From a virus, in the IMG/VR virus record IMGVR_UViG_3300047444_000753, positions 94,614-158,613 of that record: a DNA stretch of 64,000 bases; one strand, given 5' to 3'. The position numbers and the translations under genes are program-made. Positions 1 through 6,187 of this stretch are shown one piece after another. The notes beneath the pieces are model-generated. The model was not told the DNA's origin. It was given only the letters and a program-made list of their open reading frames with translations, and ran no database searches. Within the stretch, counting starts at the first letter, position 1. The number at the start of each line of letters is the position of its first letter.

Positions 1-24
1 AATACCAACAAACAAGGAGTCACC

Positions 25-222
25 ATGGCAGAGCTTCAGGCATCCATTGAGGTCACTAGTTCCCGGTTCACTGATGCACGGCGGGTACGAATCGTAGTAG
101 ACAGTATCACGGCGGTTGGAGATGAGGCCAATGGACGTGGCTTTATCACCACTGCGGGTGGTCAGCATTTTACTGTCATGGAGTCCTATGACCAAATTTT
201 GGCGAAGATAGCCGCCGCCTAA
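25..222 (+). CDS. Small conserved-looking protein, FlbD-like fold possible
   Basis: A 65-residue protein starting at the ATG preceded by AAGGAG seven bases upstream. The C-terminal half (a beta-rich segment, then 'HFTVMESYDQILAKI') resembles by eye the short FlbD-type pattern 'nGxxxxVxESxxxIxxKI'. That resemblance is weak and gives no firm function. The leader (ACCAACAAACAAGGAGTC) is the same type that precedes most small genes of the first 3 kb, so its promoter probably lies just left of the window. It is followed by a TTGCAA dyad (239-253) inside a GC-rich hairpin. Confidence 0.7.
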   Translation: MAELQASIEVTSSRFTDARRVRIVVDSITAVGDEANGRGFITTAGGQHFTVMESYDQILAKIAAA

Positions 223-233
223 CCGACGCGGGC

Positions 234-261
234 GGGCCTTGCAAAAGTTGCAAGAGCCCGC
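234..261 (+). terminator. Hairpin built on a TTGCAA dyad
   Basis: GGCGGGC-CTTGCAA-AAG-TTGCAAG-A-GCCCGCC forms a 14-bp stem with one bulged base directly after the first gene. There is no U-tract, so it may be a weak terminator, an operator, or both. Confidence 0.45.
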
Positions 262-273
262 CTAGCCGGTGGG

Positions 274-302
274 TTGACAAGCCTGTATCTTTATGCGAGA
301 AT
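274..302 (+). promoter_or_regulatory. Promoter, -35 TTGACA / -10 GAGAAT
   Basis: TTGACA at 274-279, a 17-bp spacer containing TGTATC, then GAGAAT at 297-302. The ATG at 309 is only six bases beyond the -10, so the transcript would be leaderless. Confidence 0.55.
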
Positions 303-308
303 TGAAAC

Positions 309-485
309 ATGAAGCGGATATCCCCGGGAGGGATAAGCAGGGAAACCAGAGCTGCCCTAAAACGGGGCGGGTTATTTTTGGGGTCCTCTGGTGACCCAGC
401 TTCAATCGGTTGCTTCATACTTCAATTTTACAGACAACATACACAGATGTCAAGCGAAAAGAAATATTGGTTTGGACTTGCGTGA
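309..485 (+). CDS. Possible leaderless 58-residue ORF
   Basis: An open frame of 58 residues beginning 'MKRISPGGISRE', placed exactly six bases after a -10 hexamer and therefore possibly translated from a leaderless mRNA. The first 60 bases resemble the 18-codon ORF at 5318, which has the same promoter-to-ATG geometry. It lacks a ribosome-binding site. It could instead be a non-coding leader: its 3' end overlaps the promoter of the next gene. Function unknown. Confidence 0.35.
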   Translation: MKRISPGGISRETRAALKRGGLFLGSSGDPASIGCFILQFYRQHTQMSSEKKYWFGLA

Positions 486-506
486 GGCTGTACATGGGTG
501 TATAGT
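478..506 (+). promoter_or_regulatory. Promoter for the 541 gene with an ATACA/TGTAT-type dyad
   Basis: TTGCGT (478-483), 17-bp spacer, TATAGT (501-506). The spacer carries GTACATGGGTGTAT, an inverted repeat like the one overlapping the -10 of the promoter at 1856. Confidence 0.5.
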
Positions 507-540
507 AGAGGTATCAGCAAGGGACAACCGAGGAGTCAAA

Positions 541-873
541 ATGACTGCATGGATCATCACCAAAGACAAGATCGAATCTGACGCCAAGGGCGTGACCGGC
601 CCGGGTATGGCGACGGACAACGACGTCAAGCGCCTGCAGGCCGGTGAGGGCGTCCGTTTCCGGATGCTGGACGACGACGGCGAGATCTATTACTACGGGC
701 GGCAGCTGGAGACGTCGGACTGCACTGGGGCCTATGAGGATGGGTACTACGGAGCCGAGTCGGAATTCGCCCCACTGGATAACTTCGGACGTCCCAACGC
801 CGGGTGCACCGAGATCCAGTTTGACCGGGGCGCAAAGGACGCCAAGGGCAAAGTGATCTGGGAGTCTTTGTAA
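541..873 (+). CDS. Hypothetical protein, 110 aa
   Basis: The frame is open from 391, but the start chosen is ATG 541, preceded by CGAGGAG and by a leader (TATCAGCAAGGGACAACC) almost the same as those of the minus-strand genes further right. The product begins 'MTAWIITKDKI', is acidic, and shows alternating beta-like segments around 'GEGVRFRMLDDDGEIYYYG'. No domain recognised. The stop codon lies inside a TTGTAA-AAA-CTGCAA version of the dispersed 15-bp dyad (868-882). Confidence 0.72.
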   Translation: MTAWIITKDKIESDAKGVTGPGMATDNDVKRLQAGEGVRFRMLDDDGEIYYYGRQLETSDCTGAYEDGYYGAESEFAPLDNFGRPNAGCTEIQFDRGAKDAKGKVIWESL

Positions 874-893
874 AAACTGCAACGGCGGTGGGG

Positions 894-922
894 TTGACAC
901 CTCACCGCCAACGCGGTATGCT
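894..922 (+). promoter_or_regulatory. Promoter TTGACA-N17-TATGCT
   Basis: Near-consensus -35 (894-899) and -10 TATGCT (917-922), followed by the stereotyped leader ACCAACAACAAAGGAG and the ATG at 950. Confidence 0.75.
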
Positions 923-949
923 TATAGTACCAACAACAAAGGAGTAGCT

Positions 950-1222
950 ATGAAGCTCAAGTACACTGAATTCCGTCCGAGCGTCAACCGCTTCAGCGCG
1001 GAAGAGACGTCCGCCGAGATCCACAACGTAGACGAGTTCACCAAAGTCGTGTTGAAAGAGGTCGGCACGTGTCTTGAATTCGAGTCCCACGACGCGGCGC
1101 ACAAGCTGCTGGACTGGCACCGGGAAGTCTATGGCACGGGCAAGCTGACCGTTGGTCAGAAGCTGGTCCACAACTACGGGACTGGACTGGATCCAGTCGG
1201 CACGTGGGAAATCATTAGCTGA
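950..1222 (+). CDS. Hypothetical protein, 90 aa
   Basis: ATG with AAAGGAG upstream and its own promoter at 894-922. The product (MKLKYTEFRPSVNRFSAEE...) is mixed alpha/beta, without transmembrane or metal-binding features. No family recognised. A perfect TTGCAA-ACT-TTGCAA dyad (1223-1237) abuts the stop codon, followed by a GC-rich hairpin. Confidence 0.72.
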   Translation: MKLKYTEFRPSVNRFSAEETSAEIHNVDEFTKVVLKEVGTCLEFESHDAAHKLLDWHREVYGTGKLTVGQKLVHNYGTGLDPVGTWEIIS

Positions 1223-1233
1223 TTGCAAACTTT

Positions 1234-1262
1234 GCAAGGGGGGCCTACGGGCTCCCCTTGCT
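1234..1262 (+). terminator. GC-rich hairpin after the 950 gene
   Basis: CAAGGGG-GCC ... GGC-CCCCTTG stem around a short loop. No U-run follows, so termination is uncertain. Confidence 0.45.
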
Positions 1263-1277
1263 TGCGTAGGAGGAACA

Positions 1278-1481
1278 ATGGATAGGTCTGGATGGTGCAT
1301 GAAGATGCCTGTAACCGAGTCGAATCAGGCCGAGCATGACGGATGCCCTGAGCACTTTCAGACGCGCTCATGCGCCTGCACGTGTGGGCATAAGGGGTCG
1401 AGGTCACTGGAGAGTCGGGCCATGGTCTTCCAGCCACGGCTGACGCCCAAACCGCTAAGGGTTGACAACGATGTACCATAG
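1278..1481 (+). CDS. Cys/His-rich small protein, 67 aa
   Basis: ATG 1278 preceded by AGGAGGAACA, a strong ribosome-binding site. The product holds a cluster 'HDGCPEHF...SCACTCGH' with several Cys and His residues that could bind zinc. No named zinc-finger family recognised. It sits between two promoter-driven genes and probably shares the 894 promoter if the hairpin at 1234 does not stop transcription. Confidence 0.6.
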   Translation: MDRSGWCMKMPVTESNQAEHDGCPEHFQTRSCACTCGHKGSRSLESRAMVFQPRLTPKPLRVDNDVP

Positions 1482-1491
1482 GGCTTATGCT
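1462..1491 (+). promoter_or_regulatory. Promoter TTGACA-N18-TATGCT
   Basis: TTGACA at 1462-1467 inside the end of the previous gene, TATGCT at 1486-1491; drives the gene at 1529. Confidence 0.72.
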
Positions 1492-1528
1492 TGATACACA
1501 AGCTAACCGCTACGCCTAGGAGGGCACC

Positions 1529-1852
1529 ATGACTGAGTCCGCAGACATTGCAAAGATTACAACCAAGCTGGAAATCTTTGCGGACACAAGTATCAAGCGG
1601 ATGCAGGTCACGTGTCCCAACGGACGCGGCGTGAGCATTATCCGGGGCTATGGGACGTACGGAGCTACTGCGGGACTCTTTGAGGTGGCCGTGCTGGACT
1701 TTGATGGAAATCTGGACTACTCCACGCCCATTACCGATGACGTACTGGGCTGGCAGTCACCCGAGGATGTCCGGGCCGTTGTGGCGGCAGTGGCAGCACT
1801 TCCGGGCCGTGAGATTGAGGCACCGGCTGGACGGGGCGCTATCGAGGGCTAG
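1529..1852 (+). CDS. Hypothetical protein, 107 aa
   Basis: ATG preceded by TAGGAGGG. The product (MTESADIAKITTKLEIFADTS...) has beta-rich patches and ends in a proline/arginine tail. No family recognised. A TTGCAA-AGA-TTACAA dyad (1548-1562) lies inside codons 7-12, a position shared with the gene at 2332. Confidence 0.72.
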   Translation: MTESADIAKITTKLEIFADTSIKRMQVTCPNGRGVSIIRGYGTYGATAGLFEVAVLDFDGNLDYSTPITDDVLGWQSPEDVRAVVAAVAALPGREIEAPAGRGAIEG

Positions 1853-1855
1853 GGC

Positions 1856-1885
1856 TTGACCCAGGGGTATACATGGGTGTATGCT
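1856..1885 (+). promoter_or_regulatory. Promoter with overlapping ATACA-N4-TGTAT dyad
   Basis: TTGACC (1856-1861), 18-bp spacer, TATGCT (1880-1885). GTATACATGGGTGTAT places a small inverted repeat over the spacer and -10, a likely operator. Confidence 0.65.
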
Positions 1886-1912
1886 TAGAGTACCAACCAA
1901 GAAGGAGACATC

Positions 1913-2257
1913 ATGGAACTTCCCATCACCAAAGATCAAGCGTTCTACCTGAACACGCTGGGCCGGACGGCGCAGCTGTACCGGACAACGAACGAACGGA
2001 TGCAGCGGGACCTGACGGACAACATGGACCGTCTCAGTAAGGGTCGAGCCCCGGCTGCAGTCCGCCCCAACGAAGCTGCAGATTTGATGACAGCGGCGGC
2101 GCAGATTGACGCGATGACATCCATTGCTTATGCAGTCTTCCCGTACCCGGATGCATCCGATAAGGCGGCGTATCTGGCCCACCCGAACACAGTACAGGAG
2201 TACTTGCAGGCGGCGCTGACGCTGGACGCCATGGACTATATCCTGATCAAGCGCTGA
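1913..2257 (+). CDS. Hypothetical helical protein, 114 aa
   Basis: ATG with AGAAGGAG upstream; the leader GAGTACCAACCAAGAAGGAGACATC is identical to that of the next gene. The product (MELPITKDQAFYLNTLGRTAQ...) looks almost entirely alpha-helical and is soluble. No domain recognised. Confidence 0.74.
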   Translation: MELPITKDQAFYLNTLGRTAQLYRTTNERMQRDLTDNMDRLSKGRAPAAVRPNEAADLMTAAAQIDAMTSIAYAVFPYPDASDKAAYLAHPNTVQEYLQAALTLDAMDYILIKR

Positions 2258-2268
2258 GCAGATTCTCT

Positions 2269-2304
2269 CGCCTAGTTGGCACCAACTAGGCGGGGGTGTA
2301 TGCT
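2269..2304 (+). promoter_or_regulatory. Promoter inside a perfect 11-bp inverted repeat
   Basis: CGCCTAGTTGG-CA-CCAACTAGGCG (2269-2292) contains the -35 TTGGCA (2276-2281). TATGCT follows at 2299-2304 after 17 bp. It could be an operator on DNA, or on RNA the terminator hairpin of the preceding gene. Confidence 0.6.
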
Positions 2305-2331
2305 TAGAGTACCAACCAAGAAGGAGACATC

Positions 2332-2745
2332 ATGAAAGACGTTGCAAAGATTGAAGCTGACATGCAAGTTCTGATGCAGGACTTGATGGTCATGGACTTT
2401 TCAGACCCCAACTTCAGCGAAACCATGGCAGCTGTCAGCGAGCTGAAGAAGGAGCTTGACGCGGAACGGACGCGCATTGGGGACGTGAACGCCGCCAAGT
2501 ACCTGCTGAGCAGGCACGGCTACGCCTTCAAGATCTTTGGCCCGGAGGACGTCGAGCGGCACCTGTTGTCCATGGAAGACAATGACGGCGGCGGACGGGA
2601 GATTGCAAAAATTGTAGATCACGTCGTGAACGGGGATGACTGGCAGACCATGGCCGACGTCACCGACGCAGACGAGGCGAACATCTGGGCCTTGATTGAA
2701 GGCACCCGAGGTGACCACCCGGAGTGGTTCGGGCCGGAAGAATAA
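2332..2745 (+). CDS. Hypothetical protein with N-terminal coiled coil, 137 aa
   Basis: ATG with AGAAGGAG upstream. Residues 1-50 look like an amphipathic coiled coil (KIEADMQVLMQDLMVMD...ELKKELDAERTRI). The C-terminal third is acidic. No family recognised. It contains two members of the dispersed dyad: a degenerate one at codons 4-8 (2342-2356) and TTGCAA-AAA-TTGTAG at 2603-2617. Confidence 0.74.
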   Translation: MKDVAKIEADMQVLMQDLMVMDFSDPNFSETMAAVSELKKELDAERTRIGDVNAAKYLLSRHGYAFKIFGPEDVERHLLSMEDNDGGGREIAKIVDHVVNGDDWQTMADVTDADEANIWALIEGTRGDHPEWFGPEE

Positions 2746-2753
2746 CCGCTACG

Positions 2754-2791
2754 CGCCTAGGGTTGACACTACAGCCCTAGGCGTGTATGCT
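2754..2791 (+). promoter_or_regulatory. Promoter flanked by CGCCTAGGG/CCCTAGGCG repeat
   Basis: TTGACA (2763-2768), 17-bp spacer, TATGCT (2786-2791). Nine-base inverted arms at 2754-2762 and 2775-2783 flank the -35. Same CGCCTAG core as at 2269. Confidence 0.68.
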
Positions 2792-2821
2792 AGTAACATA
2801 CCAACGAACGAAGGACACACC

Positions 2822-2917
2822 ATGAACATTACAGCTGGGGGGTTTGTATTCTTTGTAAAGACTACTGAGACACCTGAGACGAACACCAACACCACCGAAC
2901 GAAGGAACACAAAATGA
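2822..2917 (+). CDS. 31-residue peptide upstream of a membrane protein
   Basis: ATG with GAAGGAC seven bases upstream; product MNITAGGFVFFVKTTE plus a threonine-rich tail. It overlaps the next ATG by four bases (ATGA), which suggests translational coupling. Codons 8-13 form a TTGTAT-TCT-TTGTAA variant of the dispersed dyad. Unknown role. Confidence 0.5.
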   Translation: MNITAGGFVFFVKTTETPETNTNTTERRNTK

Positions 2918-3096
2918 GCACTCCGACATCACGCGCACGTCACCGGGACAACGCAGCCAAGTTGGGGAAATTCCAGCTGGCCATGACCGAGGGCTTCCGG
3001 ATGGTCAACGCGTGGATGGACACCACGTCGGGACAGCTGACACTTATCGGAATTGTGGGCGCGGCGCTGCTGCTGGCCATGACTATCAAGCCATAG
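2914..3096 (+). CDS. Single-span membrane protein, 60 aa
   Basis: ATG overlaps the preceding stop. A basic N-terminus is followed by one C-terminal hydrophobic segment (residues about 42-58, LTLIGIVGAALLLAMTI). No family recognised. It lies just before a set of genes that looks lysis-related. Confidence 0.68.
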   Translation: MSTPTSRARHRDNAAKLGKFQLAMTEGFRMVNAWMDTTSGQLTLIGIVGAALLLAMTIKP

Positions 3097-3099
3097 GGC

Positions 3100-3128
3100 T
3101 TGTGTCACCATGTATATGGTGATACACT
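3100..3128 (+). promoter_or_regulatory. Promoter whose spacer is a palindromic operator
   Basis: TTGTGT (3100-3105), exactly 17 bp, TACACT (3123-3128). The spacer is TCACCAT-GTAT-ATGGTGA, with perfect seven-base arms at 3105-3111 and 3116-3122. A strong terminator follows about 25 bp downstream of the -10. Confidence 0.6.
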
Positions 3129-3152
3129 AAGAGCATAAACCAAACATAGAGG

Positions 3153-3188
3153 ACCGGACGGGTGAGAGAATCCCCGTCCGGTTCTTTC
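3153..3188 (+). terminator. Rho-independent terminator
   Basis: Perfect 10-bp stem ACCGGACGGG / CCCGTCCGGT with a ten-base loop, followed by TCTTTC. Confidence 0.75.
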
Positions 3189-3216
3189 AATTGTGACGCG
3201 TTTCACTCCCTTTTGA

Positions 3217-3225
3217 TGCTATACT
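3217..3225 (+). promoter_or_regulatory. Extended -10 promoter TGC-TATACT
   Basis: TGCTATACT with no good -35 at the normal distance; the same extended -10 recurs at 36356. It probably drives the 3289-4400 membrane genes. Confidence 0.5.
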
Positions 3226-3288
3226 ATAGGAAATACAGCCGCCCCGACATCCGTTGGGTGTGGCTATTCTTGTTTAGGGGTGGACAGC

Positions 3289-3660
3289 ATGGATAAAGCG
3301 TTTGAGGGCTTCAGTTCCTTCATAACGGCTATCGGTCCAGCTGGGTACCCGACGTCGATTCTCGGCGGTGTACTGATGCTCTTCTTCTACTTGCGCAAGC
3401 AAGAAGCCGGGATGCGTACTGAGATTGTGGCGTCTTTGCAACGTTTGCAAAAGGACAAGGAAGCGCTGCAGGCGAGGATTGATGCACTGCAGCTGAGGAT
3501 TGACACGCTGCAGAAGGAACTGGACTCCCGGGACGATGACATTGATGCACTACGCATGCAACGCAGGGAGCTAGAAGACAAAGCGTATAATGAATCTAGG
3601 CGTGCTGACTCCGCGTTGGAGCAGGTACGGAAACTGCAACGGGCAAAAGAATCGGACTGA
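3289..3660 (+). CDS. Membrane-anchored coiled-coil protein, possible lysis accessory
   Basis: The start chosen is ATG 3289 (AGGGG nine bases upstream); a GTG at 3280 is the alternative. One hydrophobic segment near residues 18-38 is followed by a long heptad-type coiled coil (KEALQARIDALQLRIDTLQK...). That layout occurs in Rz-like and holin-associated proteins, but no specific family is recognised. A TTGCAA-CGT-TTGCAA dyad lies at 3436-3450 in a reading frame different from the other coding copies. Confidence 0.68.
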   Translation: MDKAFEGFSSFITAIGPAGYPTSILGGVLMLFFYLRKQEAGMRTEIVASLQRLQKDKEALQARIDALQLRIDTLQKELDSRDDDIDALRMQRRELEDKAYNESRRADSALEQVRKLQRAKESD

Positions 3661-3661
3661 C

Positions 3662-3988
3662 ATGGGACTACACAGTGATCTAGAAGCGTTGGGGGCGGCT
3701 CTGCTGGTCCGTAGAACGAAGGTTCTATATGCTGCAGTCGGCCTACTGTTGTTCGGAACACTGGGCATGATCGTACAGGCAACGGAGAGCTCTAGCGCAG
3801 TCGGGGTCGTTGCTCCAGCTCTGTCGGATGCTTGCAAAGATTACAAATTCTATGTCGGACACGTCGAGGCCTGTGGAGCTGCAGCACAGATCACGTCAGA
3901 TCCGTCCACACCTCCGAGCCCGTCGCCGACATCGGACACCAATGTCATCGCCGACGTGGCCCCCATAACCACTACCGTAAACCGCTAG
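3662..3988 (+). CDS. Single-span membrane protein, 108 aa
   Basis: ATG 3662 immediately follows the preceding stop. A transmembrane segment at about residues 20-40 (VLYAAVGLLLFGTLGMIVQA) is followed by a predicted external region with two cysteines and a Ser/Thr/Pro-rich tail. This could be a holin partner or spanin-like protein; there is no lipobox. Contains TTGCAA-AGA-TTACAA at 3832-3846. Confidence 0.66.
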   Translation: MGLHSDLEALGAALLVRRTKVLYAAVGLLLFGTLGMIVQATESSSAVGVVAPALSDACKDYKFYVGHVEACGAAAQITSDPSTPPSPSPTSDTNVIADVAPITTTVNR

Positions 3989-3995
3989 GAACATC

Positions 3996-4400
3996 ATGAC
4001 CATGACCATGGACACCACTGCACTACTGAACATTGTGACGGCAGCTGTCGTCGTCGCCTCACCACTGCTGACATCCGTTTTCACGCATACTGGGATGTCT
4101 TCCCGGACGAAGAACACCATTGCAATGGTTGTAAGTCTTGTAATCGCCGTAGTGTACGAAGTATTGACCGGGGGCATCACAGACTGGACCAACATCCTCA
4201 TTGCTTTCCCCGTCGTGTACGGGCTGCAGCAAGCTGTCTATAACACGCTGCTGAAGGCTCTGGCGACGAGTGTTGAGGCGACGGTGGGTGTAGCGCCGAA
4301 GGCGGACGCAGGGACGGTGCAGGCGGTCACTACGCAGGCGTCGGACGGCTCCGAGGTAGTCGTGGCAGCTCCCGTCGAGGAGACACCGGCCATGGGCTAG
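3996..4400 (+). CDS. Putative holin
   Basis: 134 residues with about three hydrophobic stretches (roughly 8-28, 42-58, 66-82), a short polar linker between them and a charged C-terminal tail. This matches the size and layout of many actinophage holins. Its location after two other membrane proteins and before a terminator supports a lysis role. No endolysin is visible in the window, so the call rests on topology alone. The ATG at 4005 is an alternative start. Confidence 0.55.
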   Translation: MTMTMDTTALLNIVTAAVVVASPLLTSVFTHTGMSSRTKNTIAMVVSLVIAVVYEVLTGGITDWTNILIAFPVVYGLQQAVYNTLLKALATSVEATVGVAPKADAGTVQAVTTQASDGSEVVVAAPVEETPAMG

Positions 4401-4422
4401 TCGTCAGGAATTCAGGGCGTTA

Positions 4423-4449
4423 GACGGGATCCTACGGGGTCCCGTTTTT
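4423..4449 (+). terminator. Rho-independent terminator
   Basis: ACGGGA ... TCCCGT stem followed by TTTTT after the putative holin gene. Confidence 0.75.
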
Positions 4450-4455
4450 CGTTGG

Positions 4456-4485
4456 TTGACACGGGGGTTGACGGCGCGGTATGAT
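4456..4485 (+). promoter_or_regulatory. Promoter TTGACA-N18-TATGAT
   Basis: TTGACA 4456-4461 and TATGAT 4480-4485, upstream of the gene at 4532. Confidence 0.7.
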
Positions 4486-4531
4486 TGATGCAGGCGCTCT
4501 ATAGGCGCAACCAACTGATAGAGGAGACAAC

Positions 4532-5080
4532 ATGTGGATCTTTACCACTGAAGGATTTATTAGCGCGGTGCAGGACAGCACGGATGATGAGAAATTGGTT
4601 ATCCGAGCCCGTGACCGGAAGTCTCTTGAGAGCATGCTGCAGACTATCGAGCTTGCTGGGGAGGCTATCAACCGGGACGCCGAGGAAGGTGTCGAGCCCG
4701 TGGTGTTCGGCCCGTACAAAATTGAGACGGGCAAGGGCACAGACTACAGGTGGCGCGTGTCCGGGATTGATCGGGGGACGTTCGCCCTGTTCATGCAGTT
4801 CGAAATCATGAATTTCCTGCAGTACACCAATTACAAAAACGCCCTCACGGAGAGTCGAGGCAAGGTCTACCATGACGCAGCTATGCGCGTGTGGGTGGAC
4901 ATGCTGGCCGTTGACGACGGGGTAAAGATTCCCGGGCGTCAGTGGGACTTGTCCGGCGCAGATTGGGACGAGGATGAGCCCTCATGGGAGGAGATCCGTG
5001 CCATGGAGCTGGAAGACGGCGCAGGGCCTGAGACGGACGAAGAGTTCGCCGAGCTGATGTCCGAGGCTCCCAATGCTTAG
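4532..5080 (+). CDS. Conserved phage protein of unknown function, 182 aa
   Basis: ATG preceded by AGAGGAG. The opening 'MWIFTTEGFISAVQ...VIRARDR' and the later 'DYRWRV...NFLQYTNYKNAL...YHDAAMRVW' match, as I recall it, a protein type widespread in actinobacteria and their phages, with no assigned function. The last 40 residues are strongly acidic. Overlaps the next gene by eight bases. Confidence 0.75.
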   Translation: MWIFTTEGFISAVQDSTDDEKLVIRARDRKSLESMLQTIELAGEAINRDAEEGVEPVVFGPYKIETGKGTDYRWRVSGIDRGTFALFMQFEIMNFLQYTNYKNALTESRGKVYHDAAMRVWVDMLAVDDGVKIPGRQWDLSGADWDEDEPSWEEIRAMELEDGAGPETDEEFAELMSEAPNA

Positions 5081-5243
5081 GGATGTCCGCTGGTTTGTAA
5101 TTTTTGCAACCGTCCTGATGGTGGGCTCACTGGTGATGGCGCTGCTGGCCGGAACGACGGTGGCGCTGCAGCTGCTGGCTATCTACGCTGCAGTAGTCGC
5201 CGTGTTCCTGCTGCTGGCCGAGGTGCTGGTCCGGCTCAAGTAA
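5073..5243 (+). CDS. Small two-span membrane protein, 56 aa
   Basis: ATG 5073 lies inside the end of the preceding gene. The product is nearly all hydrophobic, with two candidate membrane segments (about 7-28 and 32-52) and positively charged ends. A TTGTAA-TTT-TTGCAA dyad (5095-5109) is in its codons 8-12. No family recognised. Confidence 0.62.
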   Translation: MLRDVRWFVIFATVLMVGSLVMALLAGTTVALQLLAIYAAVVAVFLLLAEVLVRLK

Positions 5244-5252
5244 CGGGTGTGT

Positions 5253-5273
5253 CCCGGCCTCACAAGGGCCGGG
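5253..5273 (+). terminator. GC hairpin, possible terminator
   Basis: CCCGGCC-N7-GGCCGGG after the membrane gene; no U-run. Confidence 0.45.
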
Positions 5274-5282
5274 GCAGCCGGC

Positions 5283-5311
5283 TTGACAAGTGTGTATGGT
5301 GTGGGTAAGCT
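5283..5311 (+). promoter_or_regulatory. Promoter TTGACA-N17-TAAGCT
   Basis: TTGACA 5283-5288, TAAGCT 5306-5311; the spacer starts AGTGTGTAT, as in the minus-strand promoters. ATG 5318 is six bases after the -10. Confidence 0.6.
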
Positions 5312-5317
5312 TGAAGC

Positions 5318-5374
5318 ATGAAGCCCACGGGAGCAGGGTCACCGGAGCTGCCCGAAAATAAACGGGGGGTGTGA
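5318..5374 (+). CDS. Possible leaderless 18-codon ORF
   Basis: Begins 'MKPTGAGSPELPENKRGV'. It lies six bases after the -10 and shares blocks with the start of the 309 ORF: CATGAAGC, GGGAG, AGGG-N2-ACC and GAGCTGCCC. It may be a leader peptide, or only the visible part of a small RNA that ends near the convergent terminator. Confidence 0.3.
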   Translation: MKPTGAGSPELPENKRGV

Positions 5375-5381
5375 GGGCATG

Positions 5382-5404
5382 AAAAAGCCCCGCCGTAGCG
5401 GGGC
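5382..5404 (-). terminator. Rho-independent terminator
   Basis: Read on the minus strand: GCCCCGC-TACG-GCGGGGC followed by five T. It ends the 5412-5705 gene at the convergence of the two strands. Confidence 0.82.
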
Positions 5405-5411
5405 CTTGGGG

Positions 5412-5705
5412 CTAGAAGCCCTTGATGCAGATTGGGCCGATACCCTGAGCAACGGATGTCGGGTCCGTCAGCGTCCGTCCGCAGATGAGGCAGACACCCG
5501 TCCGGCGTCCGTATTCGGCTGCTTGCTCTTTGGTCATCCGAGTCTCGGGACGAAGGTTGAAGATTGCGCCCTTGTCATATTCGAACTTGCCCGTGTTGGT
5601 GTCGAGCTTCATGGCGTACAGGTTGCCCGATACCTTAGCGGCCTGAACCTTGAAGGCTCCAGCGTTGCAAAGGTAGAAACCGGGGGTGACGTTGATCTTG
5701 GCCAT
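5412..5705 (-). CDS. Zinc-cluster protein, DUF6011-like C-terminus
   Basis: 97 residues starting at the ATG whose complement is 5703-5705, preceded by CAAGGAGTC. The C-terminus 'CLICGRTLTDPTSVAQGIGPIC' is the CxxCGRxLxxxxSxxxGIGPxC signature of small phage/actinobacterial zinc-binding domains (DUF6011 type, from memory). The N-terminal 60 residues look beta-rich. Monocistronic: promoter 5740-5769, terminator 5382-5404. Confidence 0.72.
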   Translation of the reverse strand: MAKINVTPGFYLCNAGAFKVQAAKVSGNLYAMKLDTNTGKFEYDKGAIFNLRPETRMTKEQAAEYGRRTGVCLICGRTLTDPTSVAQGIGPICIKGF

Positions 5706-5739
5706 TTTGACTCCTTGGTTGTTTCTTGCTGATGTATCA

Positions 5740-5769
5740 ATTATTGCATGCAAGATAGACAGCTGTCAA
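5740..5769 (-). promoter_or_regulatory. Minus-strand promoter, TTGACA / AATAAT
   Basis: TTGACA (complement of 5764-5769), 18-bp spacer, AATAAT (complement of 5740-5745), then the leader TTGATACATCAGCAAGAA. CTATC in the spacer and GATACA after the -10 form the inverted half-sites of this promoter family. Confidence 0.72.
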
Positions 5770-5780
5770 GCACTGGGCAA

Positions 5781-5809
5781 AAGAAAATCCCCGCCCTATT
5801 GGACGGGGA
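5781..5809 (-). terminator. Rho-independent terminator
   Basis: Minus strand: TCCCCGTCC-AATA-GGGCGGGGA followed by TTTTCTT. Confidence 0.8.
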
Positions 5810-5820
5810 CTCTCGGGGGT

Positions 5821-6069
5821 CTAGAAGTGGATAGCGATGAGGTTGTGGGGGAGGTAGTTGTTATAGGACGGGGAGAAGATTTCAACCGCGCCATGCTCGG
5901 GGGAGATAACGGAGAGGGTGTTGCCCTTGGGGTCGAGGGTGACGCGAGGTTCGCCCTTGAAGTGGACGTGGGAGGTTTCGACGTAGATTTCGTCAGCTTC
6001 CATGAACTCGAAGATGGCCGGGAGGGACTTGCCAACGGAGATGATCTGGTCACGGTTCAGGGTAGTCAT
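5821..6069 (-). CDS. Hypothetical protein, 82 aa
   Basis: ATG preceded by AAAGGAC. The product starts MTTLNRDQIISVGKSLPAIFE and has an acidic helical N-terminus and beta-rich C-terminus. No family recognised. Its own promoter and terminator make it a single-gene transcription unit. Confidence 0.7.
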   Translation of the reverse strand: MTTLNRDQIISVGKSLPAIFEFMEADEIYVETSHVHFKGEPRVTLDPKGNTLSVISPEHGAVEIFSPSYNNYLPHNLIAIHF

Positions 6070-6104
6070 TGTCTGTCCTTTGGTTGTTTCCTGCTGATGT
6101 ATCT

Positions 6105-6134
6105 AGTCTAAGACCTGGGATACACACTTGTCAA
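6105..6134 (-). promoter_or_regulatory. Minus-strand promoter, TTGACA / TAGACT
   Basis: TTGACA (complement of 6129-6134), spacer with GTGTGTATCCCA, TAGACT (complement of 6105-6110), then GATACATCAGCAGGAA. Confidence 0.74.
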
Positions 6135-6144
6135 CCCCGGGGGC

Positions 6145-6177
6145 AAAAGAAATCCCCCGGCCATGGTGACCGGGGGA
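6145..6177 (-). terminator. Rho-independent terminator
   Basis: Minus strand: TCCCCCGG ... CCGGGGGA followed by TTTCTTTTG. Confidence 0.8.
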
Positions 6178-6187
6178 ATCTTGGGGG

